From positions 1 through 61,021 of the IMG/VR virus record IMGVR_UViG_3300009164_002749: DNA of 61,021 nucleotides, one strand, 5' to 3'. Source of the DNA: a virus. Each line of letters starts with the position of its first letter. Positions within the stretch are counted from its first letter, which is position 1. Shown here one piece after another: positions 48,701 to 56,475 of the stretch. The notes beneath the pieces were generated by a model, which saw only the letters and a program-made list of their open reading frames with translations, was not told the DNA's origin and ran no database searches. Made by a program: the position numbers and the translations under genes.

Positions 48701-50990
48701 TTAAGGCTTCATCTGCGGTTGCTGCTTCTAGGCTTGTATTTTGTAGCGGAGCTCCGGACTGATATCTATCAACTAAATCTTCAGTCGGCGTAATATTTTG
48801 AATAATTTTTATTGCTAGGTCTCTTAGATATGTAACCGCAGCAGTAGTAGTTGTAAGTTCGTTAGCAATATCTCCCACATACCCATCTTGATTCCAATAT
48901 TGAATACCTGCAAATGTACTTTGACTAAAAGTTGATGTAGAGTATACTATATCAAATGCAATAGAGTCAATGATTAAACCTACATCTCTTTTACATTTTA
49001 TTTTATTGTAAGGAAGAGCTTTGGGTGGAAAACATAAACTATTATTAATATAGTTTAATGTATTTTCTTGCATAAATGCTCTGTTTGCCTGCATTAAAAT
49101 TTCTGCACTAACAAATGCTGCATCTGGTCCTGTACTATTATAGATTGCTGGCGCCACATCTGGGCCGTTGTTAATAATGTTGGTAACAATTCCAAAACAA
49201 TTTGTTATAGAAGCGGATGCAATACTACCGCCAAGTAAGACTGTGTTTCTTACTTGTGGATTTAAACTTGCTACAGTAAATGTACAAGTGGTATTTGTAA
49301 TAACTTCTAAGCATCGATCTCTTAGATAATTAATAGCCGCAACAGTCTGAGTTTCTTGGCCAGCAATAGCACTAATAACACCGTTGTAATATGCTAGACC
49401 GCTCTGAACAGATTTTTCGTTACCACCAAATGCAACATCATAAGCACAGTTCTCAATAAGAATAGCAACGTCACGCTTACATTTTTCTTGATTGTAATCA
49501 AAAGTAGGAAACTGAGCATTAATTCTAGAAATAACTTGTTCTTGTAAGAATGATTTATTTGCCAGCATTAATGTTCTTGCATTAAAAAATCCAGGATTTT
49601 GTTGTCCTACATCAACACTCATTCCTTGTACAATTGTTCCTGAGCTAACTGAAAGAATAATGCTAGTTGTATTTGCAATCCATGTGCCTGTACCAACTGC
49701 ATCGGGAATCTGAACAGTTTGATTAGGTGTAAACAATGTACCGTCACGAAGCCACGGACCGGAAAGATTAGTACAGTTCTGAATGTATGGTGAGTGGAAC
49801 AAGTCAATTCTATCATCACCCTCTTGTGGAGGAAACGCTGTACAGAAAGCACCGCGATTAAATCTATCTTGGTAAGGACCTTCTAGTAACCCACTTCGAC
49901 CATTTAAGAACTGCATGAATGCTAGATAGCAACCAGATTCAACATGGAACAAGTCTTGAGTTTTATTAATAGGTTCAACGCCTGTTGTACGAATGTCTGA
50001 TCCCATAACACTAGTATATGGCTTTAATCTAATCGGGTTATCTTCTAAATAATGTCCTGGACTAACTTGAATTTGTGTACCGGGTTGATAATAAGGACTG
50101 TTAACAGCACCTGTAATTGTACGACATGCACGACTTGCATCTAATGCACGACCATCGTTAGTGTCGTCTCCGTCCATGGTAACATATAGAACATTAGTAA
50201 CTACCGGAGCAGTACCAATTGGTTTTGTACCTCGTACACGGATATCGCCGATAACATCAGTTAGGCCGCCTTCCGGTGCTAGTGTTAAGTTACTGGCTGT
50301 TGTTGAAATAAATGGAGAATAAATCTTTTCTAAATATGCTTCAGCCCATTGTGTTGATGTATTGCCAATCTTAGAATGACTGTTTAATGTAGGAAGAATG
50401 TTTTCTGTTACATTTAAATTTTTACCTAAATAAACATCCCCTAAAATTCCAACTCCACCTGTGGCAGTAAATGCACCAGTGGTAGGGGATGTTGACGATG
50501 CTGTAGATGATACAAATATTTTGTCAGTTTTTAATTTTCCGGTAGCAGGATTGTATGTTAGACCAAACCCAACACCCGCGCCTGCTTCACTAGAATTGTC
50601 ACCGCGCAGTTCCTGTGCTCTAATAGTACCAATTTCGTCAACAAACGTAAGGAAAAAAGATGAGTCAATATTAGTAGCTGTTACAATTACTTTGGTAGAT
50701 GTAAAAGCCGCATCAATAATTCCGTGAATAATACCGCCTACCCACAAGTCTTTTCCAATGCCAACACCGCCGTCGACAACTAAGGCGCCAGTTTGTGTGT
50801 TAAATGCTTGATTTTGTCCTGTGAATCTGGTATTTGGTGTCTGAATAGTTAAAATACCGTTAGGACTACTACTAATAATACTAGTGTTAGTAGAACTAAT
50901 AATGACACTACCGTCAGGCGCGGAAATAGTATACGATGCACCAGGTGTCGGATTTGTTGATATTGTGCCTGATACTCTTATTGTAGCCAT
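45732..50990 (-). CDS. Giant fibre/adhesin with beta-helix and five CKRD modules
   Basis: I chose the ATG at 50990 (MATIRVSGTIS): it has AAAGGAATA at Shine-Dalgarno distance and a late box 17 nt upstream, while a longer frame to 51044 overlaps the upstream gene. The 1752-residue protein has GGVGIGK fibre modules, a beta-helix-like part (VLYVTMDGDDTNDGRALDAS... GTQIQVSPGHYLEDNPI) and then five copies of a helical module, consensus (ANK.FLQ.EV..YI)...(Y...KCKRD.g.iid...fDi..GGN..sv.sGlaYw). It ends FTKSLFANMTPFILAIEGGNL. A fibre or adhesin role is inferred. Confidence 0.78.
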   Translation of the reverse strand: MATIRVSGTISTNPTPGASYTISAPDGSVIISSTNTSIISSSPNGILTIQTPNTRFTGQNQAFNTQTGALVVDGGVGIGKDLWVGGIIHGIIDAAFTSTKVIVTATNIDSSFFLTFVDEIGTIRAQELRGDNSSEAGAGVGFGLTYNPATGKLKTDKIFVSSTASSTSPTTGAFTATGGVGILGDVYLGKNLNVTENILPTLNSHSKIGNTSTQWAEAYLEKIYSPFISTTASNLTLAPEGGLTDVIGDIRVRGTKPIGTAPVVTNVLYVTMDGDDTNDGRALDASRACRTITGAVNSPYYQPGTQIQVSPGHYLEDNPIRLKPYTSVMGSDIRTTGVEPINKTQDLFHVESGCYLAFMQFLNGRSGLLEGPYQDRFNRGAFCTAFPPQEGDDRIDLFHSPYIQNCTNLSGPWLRDGTLFTPNQTVQIPDAVGTGTWIANTTSIILSVSSGTIVQGMSVDVGQQNPGFFNARTLMLANKSFLQEQVISRINAQFPTFDYNQEKCKRDVAILIENCAYDVAFGGNEKSVQSGLAYYNGVISAIAGQETQTVAAINYLRDRCLEVITNTTCTFTVASLNPQVRNTVLLGGSIASASITNCFGIVTNIINNGPDVAPAIYNSTGPDAAFVSAEILMQANRAFMQENTLNYINNSLCFPPKALPYNKIKCKRDVGLIIDSIAFDIVYSTSTFSQSTFAGIQYWNQDGYVGDIANELTTTTAAVTYLRDLAIKIIQNITPTEDLVDRYQSGAPLQNTSLEAATADEALIIANEFNIILDILGGNSLGWSDKIITNGNKSNLFSVENAVDLLQANKTYMKNEVVAYIDQTYPTFVGHYDPVKCKRDIGYMIDSVSFDLLHGGNRQAVQSGLAYYAANTTQITIENEEAETTDAFQYLATIAGNVIQNIAVTPLQTKIDQVFGATTATASESTLISKAISTVTNIISNGPVGYLYSPIGLTASSSTTVLTAFNNLIANKSFLQAEVVAYIDNKYNPNSFKYDEELCYRDTGLLIDAVSQDILLGGNSKSVEAGVAYWNQGYNYVAGQETTTTMAITYIKDIALQIIANTPITPQTGTQSTQVINTFFQYGGDYMPQQAVARNFHIISDIITRGKEYAPPVYQGGGLYALTGINGLDVKLSPKVTSVTNISTGTYLIGLNTATIGFGTNSTLYFGDTLVFPKQDKDVPDQWAQRRVDPIGGMGGSLVDGAVISTRSPINSFVYDAFTQLTQGGRGVRITNDGYAQLVSVFTIFSSVGVQVDNGGIASIVNSNANFGDLCLVAKGYGTRKFTGTIYNPAYKAYPKGTDLDQYYPNGYWPNNARVEAFIPDLNDRPHISLVMEVLPPTGHLNEQAFPGFLNAVPSLSSLTTGSITISNINTDGIAIGNALYVRDQYGSQTGTNGLLYAATGTIVSDLGYRSVTLNYALTSGGGEVGNDNFFNLYFCGNAYYTVLSSEVAENPKTNGVNLLSAAATGGTDQVAQHVTALTRMNTVVNQIISNTVVTTSTGVTTHQLIDNLVTGGAAAQTFINLRFGEIISIVSTATVTQAEAIIPEKIRTRTGPDVQGGGSAIALLEHNTDFIIDEINCYVKSTNPGFVYDENKCKRDVKIILQRLIYDIETGGRYNSVMTGLSYWSRSGTHHIVSLGENVRRNDLFPDGSEINFYQRSYISASGYVFEYVGAGTNYGALPQFGIADPVQGKETVQLGSGKVFFTSTDQNGDFRIGPGLVISQATGVLSGRTFTKSLFANMTPFILAIEGGNL
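46110..49580 (-). repeat. Five dispersed copies of a helical CKRD module
   Basis: Coding copies lie near 49.38-49.58, 48.89-49.09, 48.40-48.59, 47.90-48.09 and 46.11-46.29 kb. Each encodes an ANK-type helix, Tyr, then C(K/Y)RD and a Gly-Tyr end. The fourth copy reads CYRD. Confidence 0.72.
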
Positions 50991-51007
50991 TTTATATTCC
51001 TTTAGAG

Positions 51008-51015
51008 TATTTATT
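51008..51015 (-). promoter_or_regulatory. Late promoter box AATAAATA before the giant fibre gene
   Basis: The box lies 17 nt before the ATG at 50990. The short leader would begin almost at the AAAGGA Shine-Dalgarno site. Confidence 0.6.
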
Positions 51016-51018
51016 AGT

Positions 51019-51504
51019 TTAATGAATTCGTAATTCCACAGCATCTATAAATGCTGGATCTTTGTGCGGCCAATGTAGATGTGCCTGTAATCTAATTACA
51101 ACTCCAAAATTATTATCTAATGTTTCTATTGATAAATTTTCCATTGCCCATACATCTGTTTTGTTGCCGTACAATTTAGTAGGTGCTAGATCTAATGTTG
51201 CACGATTTTCACTTACTTGGTCATTAATAACTAAACTGATTGTTTCATCAGTAACTCGTCCTCGTCTTTTAACCGACAACCTTAATTCAACTCCTGAAAT
51301 AGTTTCAGGTAAGTTTTGAAAATTAAAGCCAGTTGCTTTTAAGTAATAAGTCTTTGTTCGTAAATCATGTTTAGGACTTCTTGCGATATGTTCTAAACAT
51401 CCATTGGTCGATTTTAAAGAATTATCCCACTGTACATGCACTGATTCAGCACCTTCTTCGGCATATTGAGTCAATGTGGTTGGATTAGTCCATGGAGTGG
51501 TCAT
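51019..51504 (-). CDS. Putative virion structural protein
   Basis: The 161-residue protein is a single beta-sandwich-like domain: YYLKATGFNFQNLPETISGVELRLSVKRRGRVTDETISLVIN, later a VVIRLQAHLHWPHKDPAFIDAVELRIH end. Such domains occur next to long fibre genes in aquatic T4-like phages. Its late box (GGTAAATA) is 5 nt from the ATG, predicting a leaderless mRNA, and a terminator isolates it from the upstream gene. Confidence 0.5.
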   Translation of the reverse strand: MTTPWTNPTTLTQYAEEGAESVHVQWDNSLKSTNGCLEHIARSPKHDLRTKTYYLKATGFNFQNLPETISGVELRLSVKRRGRVTDETISLVINDQVSENRATLDLAPTKLYGNKTDVWAMENLSIETLDNNFGVVIRLQAHLHWPHKDPAFIDAVELRIH

Positions 51505-51509
51505 ACCTA

Positions 51510-51517
51510 TATTTACC
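51510..51517 (-). promoter_or_regulatory. Late promoter box GGTAAATA
   Basis: The box has a 5-nt spacer (TAGGT) to the ATG at 51504. Confidence 0.55.
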
Positions 51518-51543
51518 TAAATAGATTTTATACATATTAAATG

Positions 51544-51568
51544 AAAAAAGAACCCAAGGTTCTTTTTT
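51544..51568 (-). terminator. Rho-independent terminator (potentially bidirectional)
   Basis: An 11-bp stem (AAAAAAGAACC / GGTTCTTTTTT) with a 3-nt loop (CAA; TTG on the minus strand) has A/T runs on both sides. It follows the gene at 51605-52300. Confidence 0.82.
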
Positions 51569-51604
51569 CATTCTTCCTGTTAGGACCTAAGTCCCTATTC
51601 TTAA

Positions 51605-52300
51605 TTATTGGTTATCAATAGTTACTGTAGTATTGGCTACAGCACTACCAAAAGTCCATCCAGCAGTTGCACCAGATGCAAATTGTGAACCAATAGTTGT
51701 TGTGCCGCCATGTACGTTGGCAGCAGGAACTAATACAACTTTGCGAGATGTTAGTTTAGCAACAAAATATGTGTTACCGGCACTGTCAGTGGCTTTGATA
51801 CTCATCTCGCCTGCACTTTTGGCTTCTGTAGTTACTAGTGTGAAAAAACCAGTACCTTGACTTGTTTGTACTTTATAACGACGCGATCCTTGTTGTTTAA
51901 CAACGTCGCCTGTAAGAATTTCAGCATCACCTGAACCAAGTTGCGTTTCGCACTTAATGCCGTTAACTCTAGTTGAACTTAATGTTGCAGTTGGTGTTAC
52001 AGTAGTAGAGCCGCCTGCAAGCGAGCCACGAACTGTTACAGTTGGGGCTGCTGTATAGCCTGAGCCAGCTGATACAACTGAAACACTACCTGTAGTAGTG
52101 CTTAATGCAGTAAATGCTAATACTGGTTTTGCTCCGCCAGTAATTTGTGGTGCAGTAATATCTGCGGCTAAAATTGTGAATGGACCGCCTGCGGCCATTC
52201 CAGCTAAACCAGTTACTGCGGCAACTGACGCTACACCTTCACCGCCTACACCTACTGCGTTAGTATTAGCAAAAAATTTCTTATTTAAAGGACGTCCCAT
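51605..52300 (-). CDS. Putative capsid decoration/head surface protein
   Basis: The 231-residue protein begins MGRPLNKKFFAN, a start I recall from abundant structural proteins of aquatic T4-like phages. It has an SVSVVSAGSGYTAAPTVTVRGS beta repeat of the kind in decoration proteins, and a second domain with RRYKVQTSQGTGFFTLVTTE. It has a strong AAGGAGAAAA site, its own late box and terminators on both sides, and is next to gp23. This suggests a highly expressed virion protein. The decoration role is inferred. Confidence 0.6.
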   Translation of the reverse strand: MGRPLNKKFFANTNAVGVGGEGVASVAAVTGLAGMAAGGPFTILAADITAPQITGGAKPVLAFTALSTTTGSVSVVSAGSGYTAAPTVTVRGSLAGGSTTVTPTATLSSTRVNGIKCETQLGSGDAEILTGDVVKQQGSRRYKVQTSQGTGFFTLVTTEAKSAGEMSIKATDSAGNTYFVAKLTSRKVVLVPAANVHGGTTTIGSQFASGATAGWTFGSAVANTTVTIDNQ

Positions 52301-52388
52301 TTTATTTTCTCCTTGATGAAAAACAGCGTTCTAGGCTGTACGCGGTTGGATTTCCGCATAAAACTTACCCTATGTAAGTTATACCATT

Positions 52389-52396
52389 TATTTATG
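52389..52396 (-). promoter_or_regulatory. Late promoter box CATAAATA
   Basis: The box lies 88 nt before the ATG at 52300 and gives a leader of about 80 nt that can form a 7-bp hairpin (AACTTAC/GTAAGTT, near 52367-52385). It directly follows the gp23 terminator. Confidence 0.55.
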
Positions 52397-52431
52397 CGTT
52401 CCAACATTAACTGTAACTATACTTAATCAAC

Positions 52432-52453
52432 AAAAAACCCGCCGAAGCGGGTT
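52432..52453 (-). terminator. Rho-independent terminator after capsid gene 23
   Basis: A 7-bp stem (AACCCGC/GCGGGTT) with a TTCG loop, followed on the minus strand by a T run, 32 bp after the gp23 stop. Confidence 0.9.
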
Positions 52454-52484
52454 AATTGTTTGCTTTTTTAAGACAAGTAACGGA

Positions 52485-53669
52485 TTACTTGAAGCTTACT
52501 TTTGCGCTAGTGATAGCAACTTTACCTAAGTAGTCAGCTGCATTACCTAGAGAAGAAGCAGTGTTGCTTAACTCTACATAACCGTAACGTGTTAGGAAGC
52601 CAACTACTGGCTCAAATGTTGCTGGGTCTAAAACAACACCAGAAGACATTAGAGGAATGTAAGGGCAATAGAAAGCAGCGGCATCAGCTTCGCTAGAACC
52701 TTTGTAACCGATCAATACTTGGTTAGCATCTTGAGCAGTTGCATCAGTCATGTAAGCGTCAACATAGATACGCATTGCACCGTTTAGTGTACCAACAAAC
52801 TTAGTGTTTGTAGGTGCTTCGAATGTACCTTCTGTAGTACGAGCAAAAGCAGATGTTGTTGCAGACTGAAGGATCGTTAGAGCCTGGTTAGAAACAACAG
52901 CCCAGTTACCTGAACCACGACGTGTACGTTGAGCGATCAAGTTGCTTACGCGATTGATCTGGATGGCTAGAGCGGCATGCTCGTCACCAACGAATGTAGC
53001 TGTACCAGAAACTAATGACTGGTCATATGTTTCTTCAACAGAAGCCAAGCTACGTAAAGAAGCTAGGATCTCTTGATCGATTTCAGCTGTGATTTCTTGT
53101 GCTAGAGCAGCCATGATTTCTGCTTCGATGTCAATGCCTTGTTGGGCTTGTGCATCTTGAGCAGCTTCAAAAGTCCAACGTGCGCTTAGTTTACGAGACT
53201 TAGCTTCGACTGGGCTCTTCAAGATTTGAATGCTCATACGCTTGCCTGGACGACCTTCAAGGGCAGCAGTTGAAGTTGCTCTTGGAGATGTTGTGCTATC
53301 ACCGTTACCAGAATAACCAGCAGCGATTTTGAATGGGCTTAGTGCCTCTTCACCAGCTTGTACTTGGTCGTCAGCGTCAGCATAACGAACACGTAAAGTG
53401 TGGATCTGTGCAACTGGGCCTGTCATTGGCTGAACACCAATGATTTCGTTAGCAATAACTGTAGGCATAACACGACGGATAACTGGTAGAATAACACGGT
53501 TAAGTGTAGCTACGTTACCTGCAGATGTTGCACCAGCTGTTGCGCTCTCAGCCAAGTGGCGACGAGTGTTTTCTAGGCAAACTGCCATAGAAGACTTACG
53601 GTTACCGGATAGGCCTTCAAGCAGAGCTTCTTTGGTCTCTGACCATCTTTCATTTAATAATTGTGACAT
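52485..53669 (-). CDS. 23: Major capsid protein gp23
   Basis: The 394-residue protein is the HK97-fold capsid subunit, recognisable by VILPVIRRVMPTVIANEIIGVQPMTGPVAQIHTLRVRY, ALAQEITAEIDQEILASLRS and the C-terminal CPYIPLMSSGVVLDPATFEPVVGFLTRYGY. T4 gp23 is 521 residues, so this is compact. A likely gp21 cleavage site (consensus I/L-x-E) is HLAE|S after residue 41, close to the length of the T4 propeptide (65). AAGGAGACA and a late box 24 nt upstream fit high expression, and a terminator follows. Confidence 0.95.
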   Translation of the reverse strand: MSQLLNERWSETKEALLEGLSGNRKSSMAVCLENTRRHLAESATAGATSAGNVATLNRVILPVIRRVMPTVIANEIIGVQPMTGPVAQIHTLRVRYADADDQVQAGEEALSPFKIAAGYSGNGDSTTSPRATSTAALEGRPGKRMSIQILKSPVEAKSRKLSARWTFEAAQDAQAQQGIDIEAEIMAALAQEITAEIDQEILASLRSLASVEETYDQSLVSGTATFVGDEHAALAIQINRVSNLIAQRTRRGSGNWAVVSNQALTILQSATTSAFARTTEGTFEAPTNTKFVGTLNGAMRIYVDAYMTDATAQDANQVLIGYKGSSEADAAAFYCPYIPLMSSGVVLDPATFEPVVGFLTRYGYVELSNTASSLGNAADYLGKVAITSAKVSFK

Positions 53670-53692
53670 TTTAATTGTCTCCTTGAATATAA

Positions 53693-54787
53693 TTATTTAG
53701 ATAAACCCGCTAACTTGCGGATATCTAAGATGTTATCTAAGCCTACCTCAGGCTTGCTTTCACGATTTCCAGTTACGGCTGAACTTTCTGCTAGCATTGC
53801 TTTCTTAGGAGCAGGTTTGCGTGATTGTCCGTCCATTACAGCTGGTAGGTACTTATCGAAAGCTTCATTTAGTTTCTGAGTCTGTACAGACTCAAGAAGT
53901 TCTTTCATGATCTCTCTCTTGCTAGCGTCCAATGGACCTAACAACTCGCCCATAACAACTTTACGTTCCATCAAATCTTTCTGAATACGAATTTCGCGAT
54001 CTTTGGATTCTACGATAGTAGTTTTTTCTGTTACTGCTTGTTTTGCTTCGGATAATTCTTGATCTTTCTTAGCGATGATCTTTAACAATTTACTTGTTTC
54101 AGATTTCTCATTTAGATAAGAACTAGAATATTCTTGTGCAAATGCTTCATAAATTTTACGACCAAAATCATTTGTACGAGCACTGTCAATATCTTCTTTC
54201 AATTGCTTGATTTCAGATGTTAACTTTTTAGTTACTACGTTTTCGACAACTTTAGCACTATGCTTGATGAAGTTTGTTTTAATATCTTCAAATTTGCTCT
54301 TTGCTTCACGGACTAACTTAACTTTCGTTTCAGCTAGGTCACGTTTGTCTACAGCAAACTCACCGATCTCTTTAGCTAGAGCGTGAACTACGAATTGCTC
54401 TAACTTGCTGAAATTCTCAGAAACTTTCTTACGGTCTCCTTGGAACTCAACTAATTCTTTGCCTAATTGATTAATAACAAATCCTTCTAACTTTTTAGCA
54501 TCTTCAGCAATACGAGTTTGGTATTGTGCTTTTGCTTCAGCTAGAGCTTTTTTGTCATTGTGCAATTCAGCCATTTCTACGGCCAATCTATCGCTTAACA
54601 TCTTGTCGATTGCTTCAACCATAACAGTCTTATCATGACTGTATTTTTGTGCAAACTCTTCACGAAGTTCTGCGGTGACTTGGTCGCGATTCTCTTGAAG
54701 TTTAGCGGCAAGGGCAATTTCGACAACTTGTTGTGTCTCTACTGTCATTACGCCTGACTCTACTAATTGTTTGAATGCGTCCAACAT
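53693..54787 (-). CDS. 22: Prohead scaffold protein gp22
   Basis: The 364-residue protein is almost wholly coiled-coil and charged, as expected for the T4-type scaffold (T4 gp22 269 residues), and is located between protease gp21 and capsid gp23 as in T4. Repeated F-V-x-x-L-x-K-E-L/I heptads run from about 90 to 300. The C-terminus is VGLDNILDIRKLAGLSK. This KLAGL ending is shared with the 741- and 323-residue proteins elsewhere. A GAGGAGAAA site precedes the ATG. Confidence 0.85.
   Translation of the reverse strand: MLDAFKQLVESGVMTVETQQVVEIALAAKLQENRDQVTAELREEFAQKYSHDKTVMVEAIDKMLSDRLAVEMAELHNDKKALAEAKAQYQTRIAEDAKKLEGFVINQLGKELVEFQGDRKKVSENFSKLEQFVVHALAKEIGEFAVDKRDLAETKVKLVREAKSKFEDIKTNFIKHSAKVVENVVTKKLTSEIKQLKEDIDSARTNDFGRKIYEAFAQEYSSSYLNEKSETSKLLKIIAKKDQELSEAKQAVTEKTTIVESKDREIRIQKDLMERKVVMGELLGPLDASKREIMKELLESVQTQKLNEAFDKYLPAVMDGQSRKPAPKKAMLAESSAVTGNRESKPEVGLDNILDIRKLAGLSK
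53694..53701 (-). promoter_or_regulatory. Late promoter box TCTAAATA before gene 23
   Basis: The box overlaps the last codons of gene 22 and lies 24 nt before the gp23 ATG, leaving a short leader with AAGGAG. Confidence 0.6.
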
Positions 54788-54804
54788 TTATTTCTCCTCG
54801 GGCT

Positions 54805-55437
54805 TTATTTTAGACCTTTAATAATATTCAAAAGAGACTCTTGAATATATTTCTGGGCCTTTGGATCTTCTTTTACTTCTGTTGCTACCTTGAATGCTCT
54901 CATCCCGCCTCTAGTGTTCATAATATGCTCATAAACAGGAGTAGGATAAGCGCCAGGAGCACTTGGCTGTGCAACTACGTCTACAGTAATAATTTCGAAA
55001 TCTGATACATGGCCGTTTCCGTCGTTAACGTTGCCGCTACCACGAGAACTAACACCAAGTTTTACACCGCTTTCGAGCATTGTGCGTACTAAGTTACCCA
55101 TCGGTGTAGGAAGGATTTTCATCTTTCCATAACCGTTAGGACCTTCCATCCACATTTGAGTGATCATATGGGATACACGGTCCAAATTTACTTTAAGATC
55201 ATCTGGGTGATCAACTTCGCCTAGAACGCTATACCCGTTTTGAATTTGATCGTTAAGTGTTTTCACAGCACGTTCAATTTCATCTACAGGGTAGACACGT
55301 TGATTAGCATTGCGAATACCACCTTGGATAGCAATACCTTTTAAGTAAAGGCTCTTGCCATCCTTGTCGTCAGACTCAAGTACTACTCCAGCCTGATCAA
55401 AACTTAGGTTTTCACGAAGATAGGAAATCTGTCTCAT
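54805..55437 (-). CDS. 21: Prohead protease gp21
   Basis: The 210-residue protein (T4: 212) is the serine protease that digests the scaffold and trims capsid proteins. The catalytic His is His77 in LGEVDHP, and the Ser lies in KLGVSSRGSG (Ser130/131), the order seen in herpesvirus-like phage proteases. NANQRVYP upstream is also typical. A weak AGAGAAA precedes the ATG. It follows the gp67-like gene and precedes gp22, as in T4. Confidence 0.9.
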   Translation of the reverse strand: MRQISYLRENLSFDQAGVVLESDDKDGKSLYLKGIAIQGGIRNANQRVYPVDEIERAVKTLNDQIQNGYSVLGEVDHPDDLKVNLDRVSHMITQMWMEGPNGYGKMKILPTPMGNLVRTMLESGVKLGVSSRGSGNVNDGNGHVSDFEIITVDVVAQPSAPGAYPTPVYEHIMNTRGGMRAFKVATEVKEDPKAQKYIQESLLNIIKGLK

Positions 55438-55450
55438 CCAGTTTCTCTAA

Positions 55451-56446
55451 TTAAGCGTTACGATTAGGAGCACCGTTTAGTGGGCTCTTAGCTTGACCAA
55501 CGCTTGTTTGTCCAGCTTTGTCACCTGTACCAGAACCAACTGGTCCAGCTGTCTTGCTGTTTTGTGTAACTTTGCTTAGGTTCTTAACGCCCATCTTTCC
55601 GCCAGGAACGTTACCGTTACCAGTTTTCATGTCTTGTGCGTTTTTAACAAACCCGCCAACTTTACCGTTGGGGCTTGTTCCGTCCATAGCGCCTTCACCT
55701 GTAGCACTTTGATTAATGCCACCTGCGCCTGCACCTGTTACTGGCTTACCTTTGCCAGAACTTACTGGGCTTTTGCCTTCTACAGGAGCCGGCATGCCTT
55801 CACCTGTGTTAGCACCAGCGTATTGACCTTGTGTCTTTTGGCTGTTCTTTTCCCAGTCGTTTCCAACTTTCTCAGTGTACTCGCGTGTCATACGACGACC
55901 TTCGCGCATACCCATCATTTCGTCTTCTGGTTTGTCGTCACCGCCAAATGCTGGCGTATCGCCCATGTCTTTGTCCATGTCGTCACCGGAAGGTCCCATT
56001 CCGCCCTTAGCTTGTTCTAGATCGGCAAAAGCAGCTTCTAGTTCGGCAATAGCGTTCTTGATGTCAAAGATTGCAGACGCTTCGCTGCCTTCTTCTCCAC
56101 CCATTTCGGGTTCTGTAGCACCGACGTCACCGCCGAAGTCACCTGTTTTTTCCATTCCGCCGGCTTCTGGGTCTTCACCTTCGTCATCGGCTTCCATGCT
56201 ATATGAATCTTCTAGATCCACGTTTTCATCAACTGATTCGTCTGCATCTTCTTCAGCTTCGTCAACTGATTCTTCTGCATCTTCATCTTCTGCTTCATCA
56301 ACAGATTCTTCTTGCTCTTCTTCAGCAATCAGATTTTCGTATATATCTCTAGATTTCTCAACAACGATTTCATGGAAAAGTTCATTGGCTTTATCCATTT
56401 CTTCGTTTACTAAAAGATCTAGGAGTTGTTCAAATTTTGTAGACAT
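55451..56446 (-). CDS. Prohead core protein (gp67/gp68-like)
   Basis: The 331-residue protein starts with a helical segment FEQLLDLLVNEEMDKANELFHEIVVEKSRDIYENLIAEEE that follows T4 gp67 (helix, then K/R, then acid tract). It continues with a long Glu/Asp-rich tract with VDEAE repeats (about 46-100) and ends in a basic Gly/Lys/Asn-rich tail of about 140 residues, mostly disordered. T4 gp67 is 80 residues, so this is an enlarged version. It sits between portal and protease genes as T4 67/68 do. Strong AAGGAG; a hairpin-rich leader precedes it. Confidence 0.7.
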   Translation of the reverse strand: MSTKFEQLLDLLVNEEMDKANELFHEIVVEKSRDIYENLIAEEEQEESVDEAEDEDAEESVDEAEEDADESVDENVDLEDSYSMEADDEGEDPEAGGMEKTGDFGGDVGATEPEMGGEEGSEASAIFDIKNAIAELEAAFADLEQAKGGMGPSGDDMDKDMGDTPAFGGDDKPEDEMMGMREGRRMTREYTEKVGNDWEKNSQKTQGQYAGANTGEGMPAPVEGKSPVSSGKGKPVTGAGAGGINQSATGEGAMDGTSPNGKVGGFVKNAQDMKTGNGNVPGGKMGVKNLSKVTQNSKTAGPVGSGTGDKAGQTSVGQAKSPLNGAPNRNA

Positions 56447-56475
56447 TAATAATTCTCCTTAATTGGTAGCGGCAA

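Noticed and set aside
55875-56462. A 195-codon Ser/Pro-rich plus-strand frame
   Set aside because: It is the antisense of the Asp/Glu/Gly-rich core-protein gene (GAA/GAT runs read as TTC/ATC), with the long Ser tract explained by that composition.
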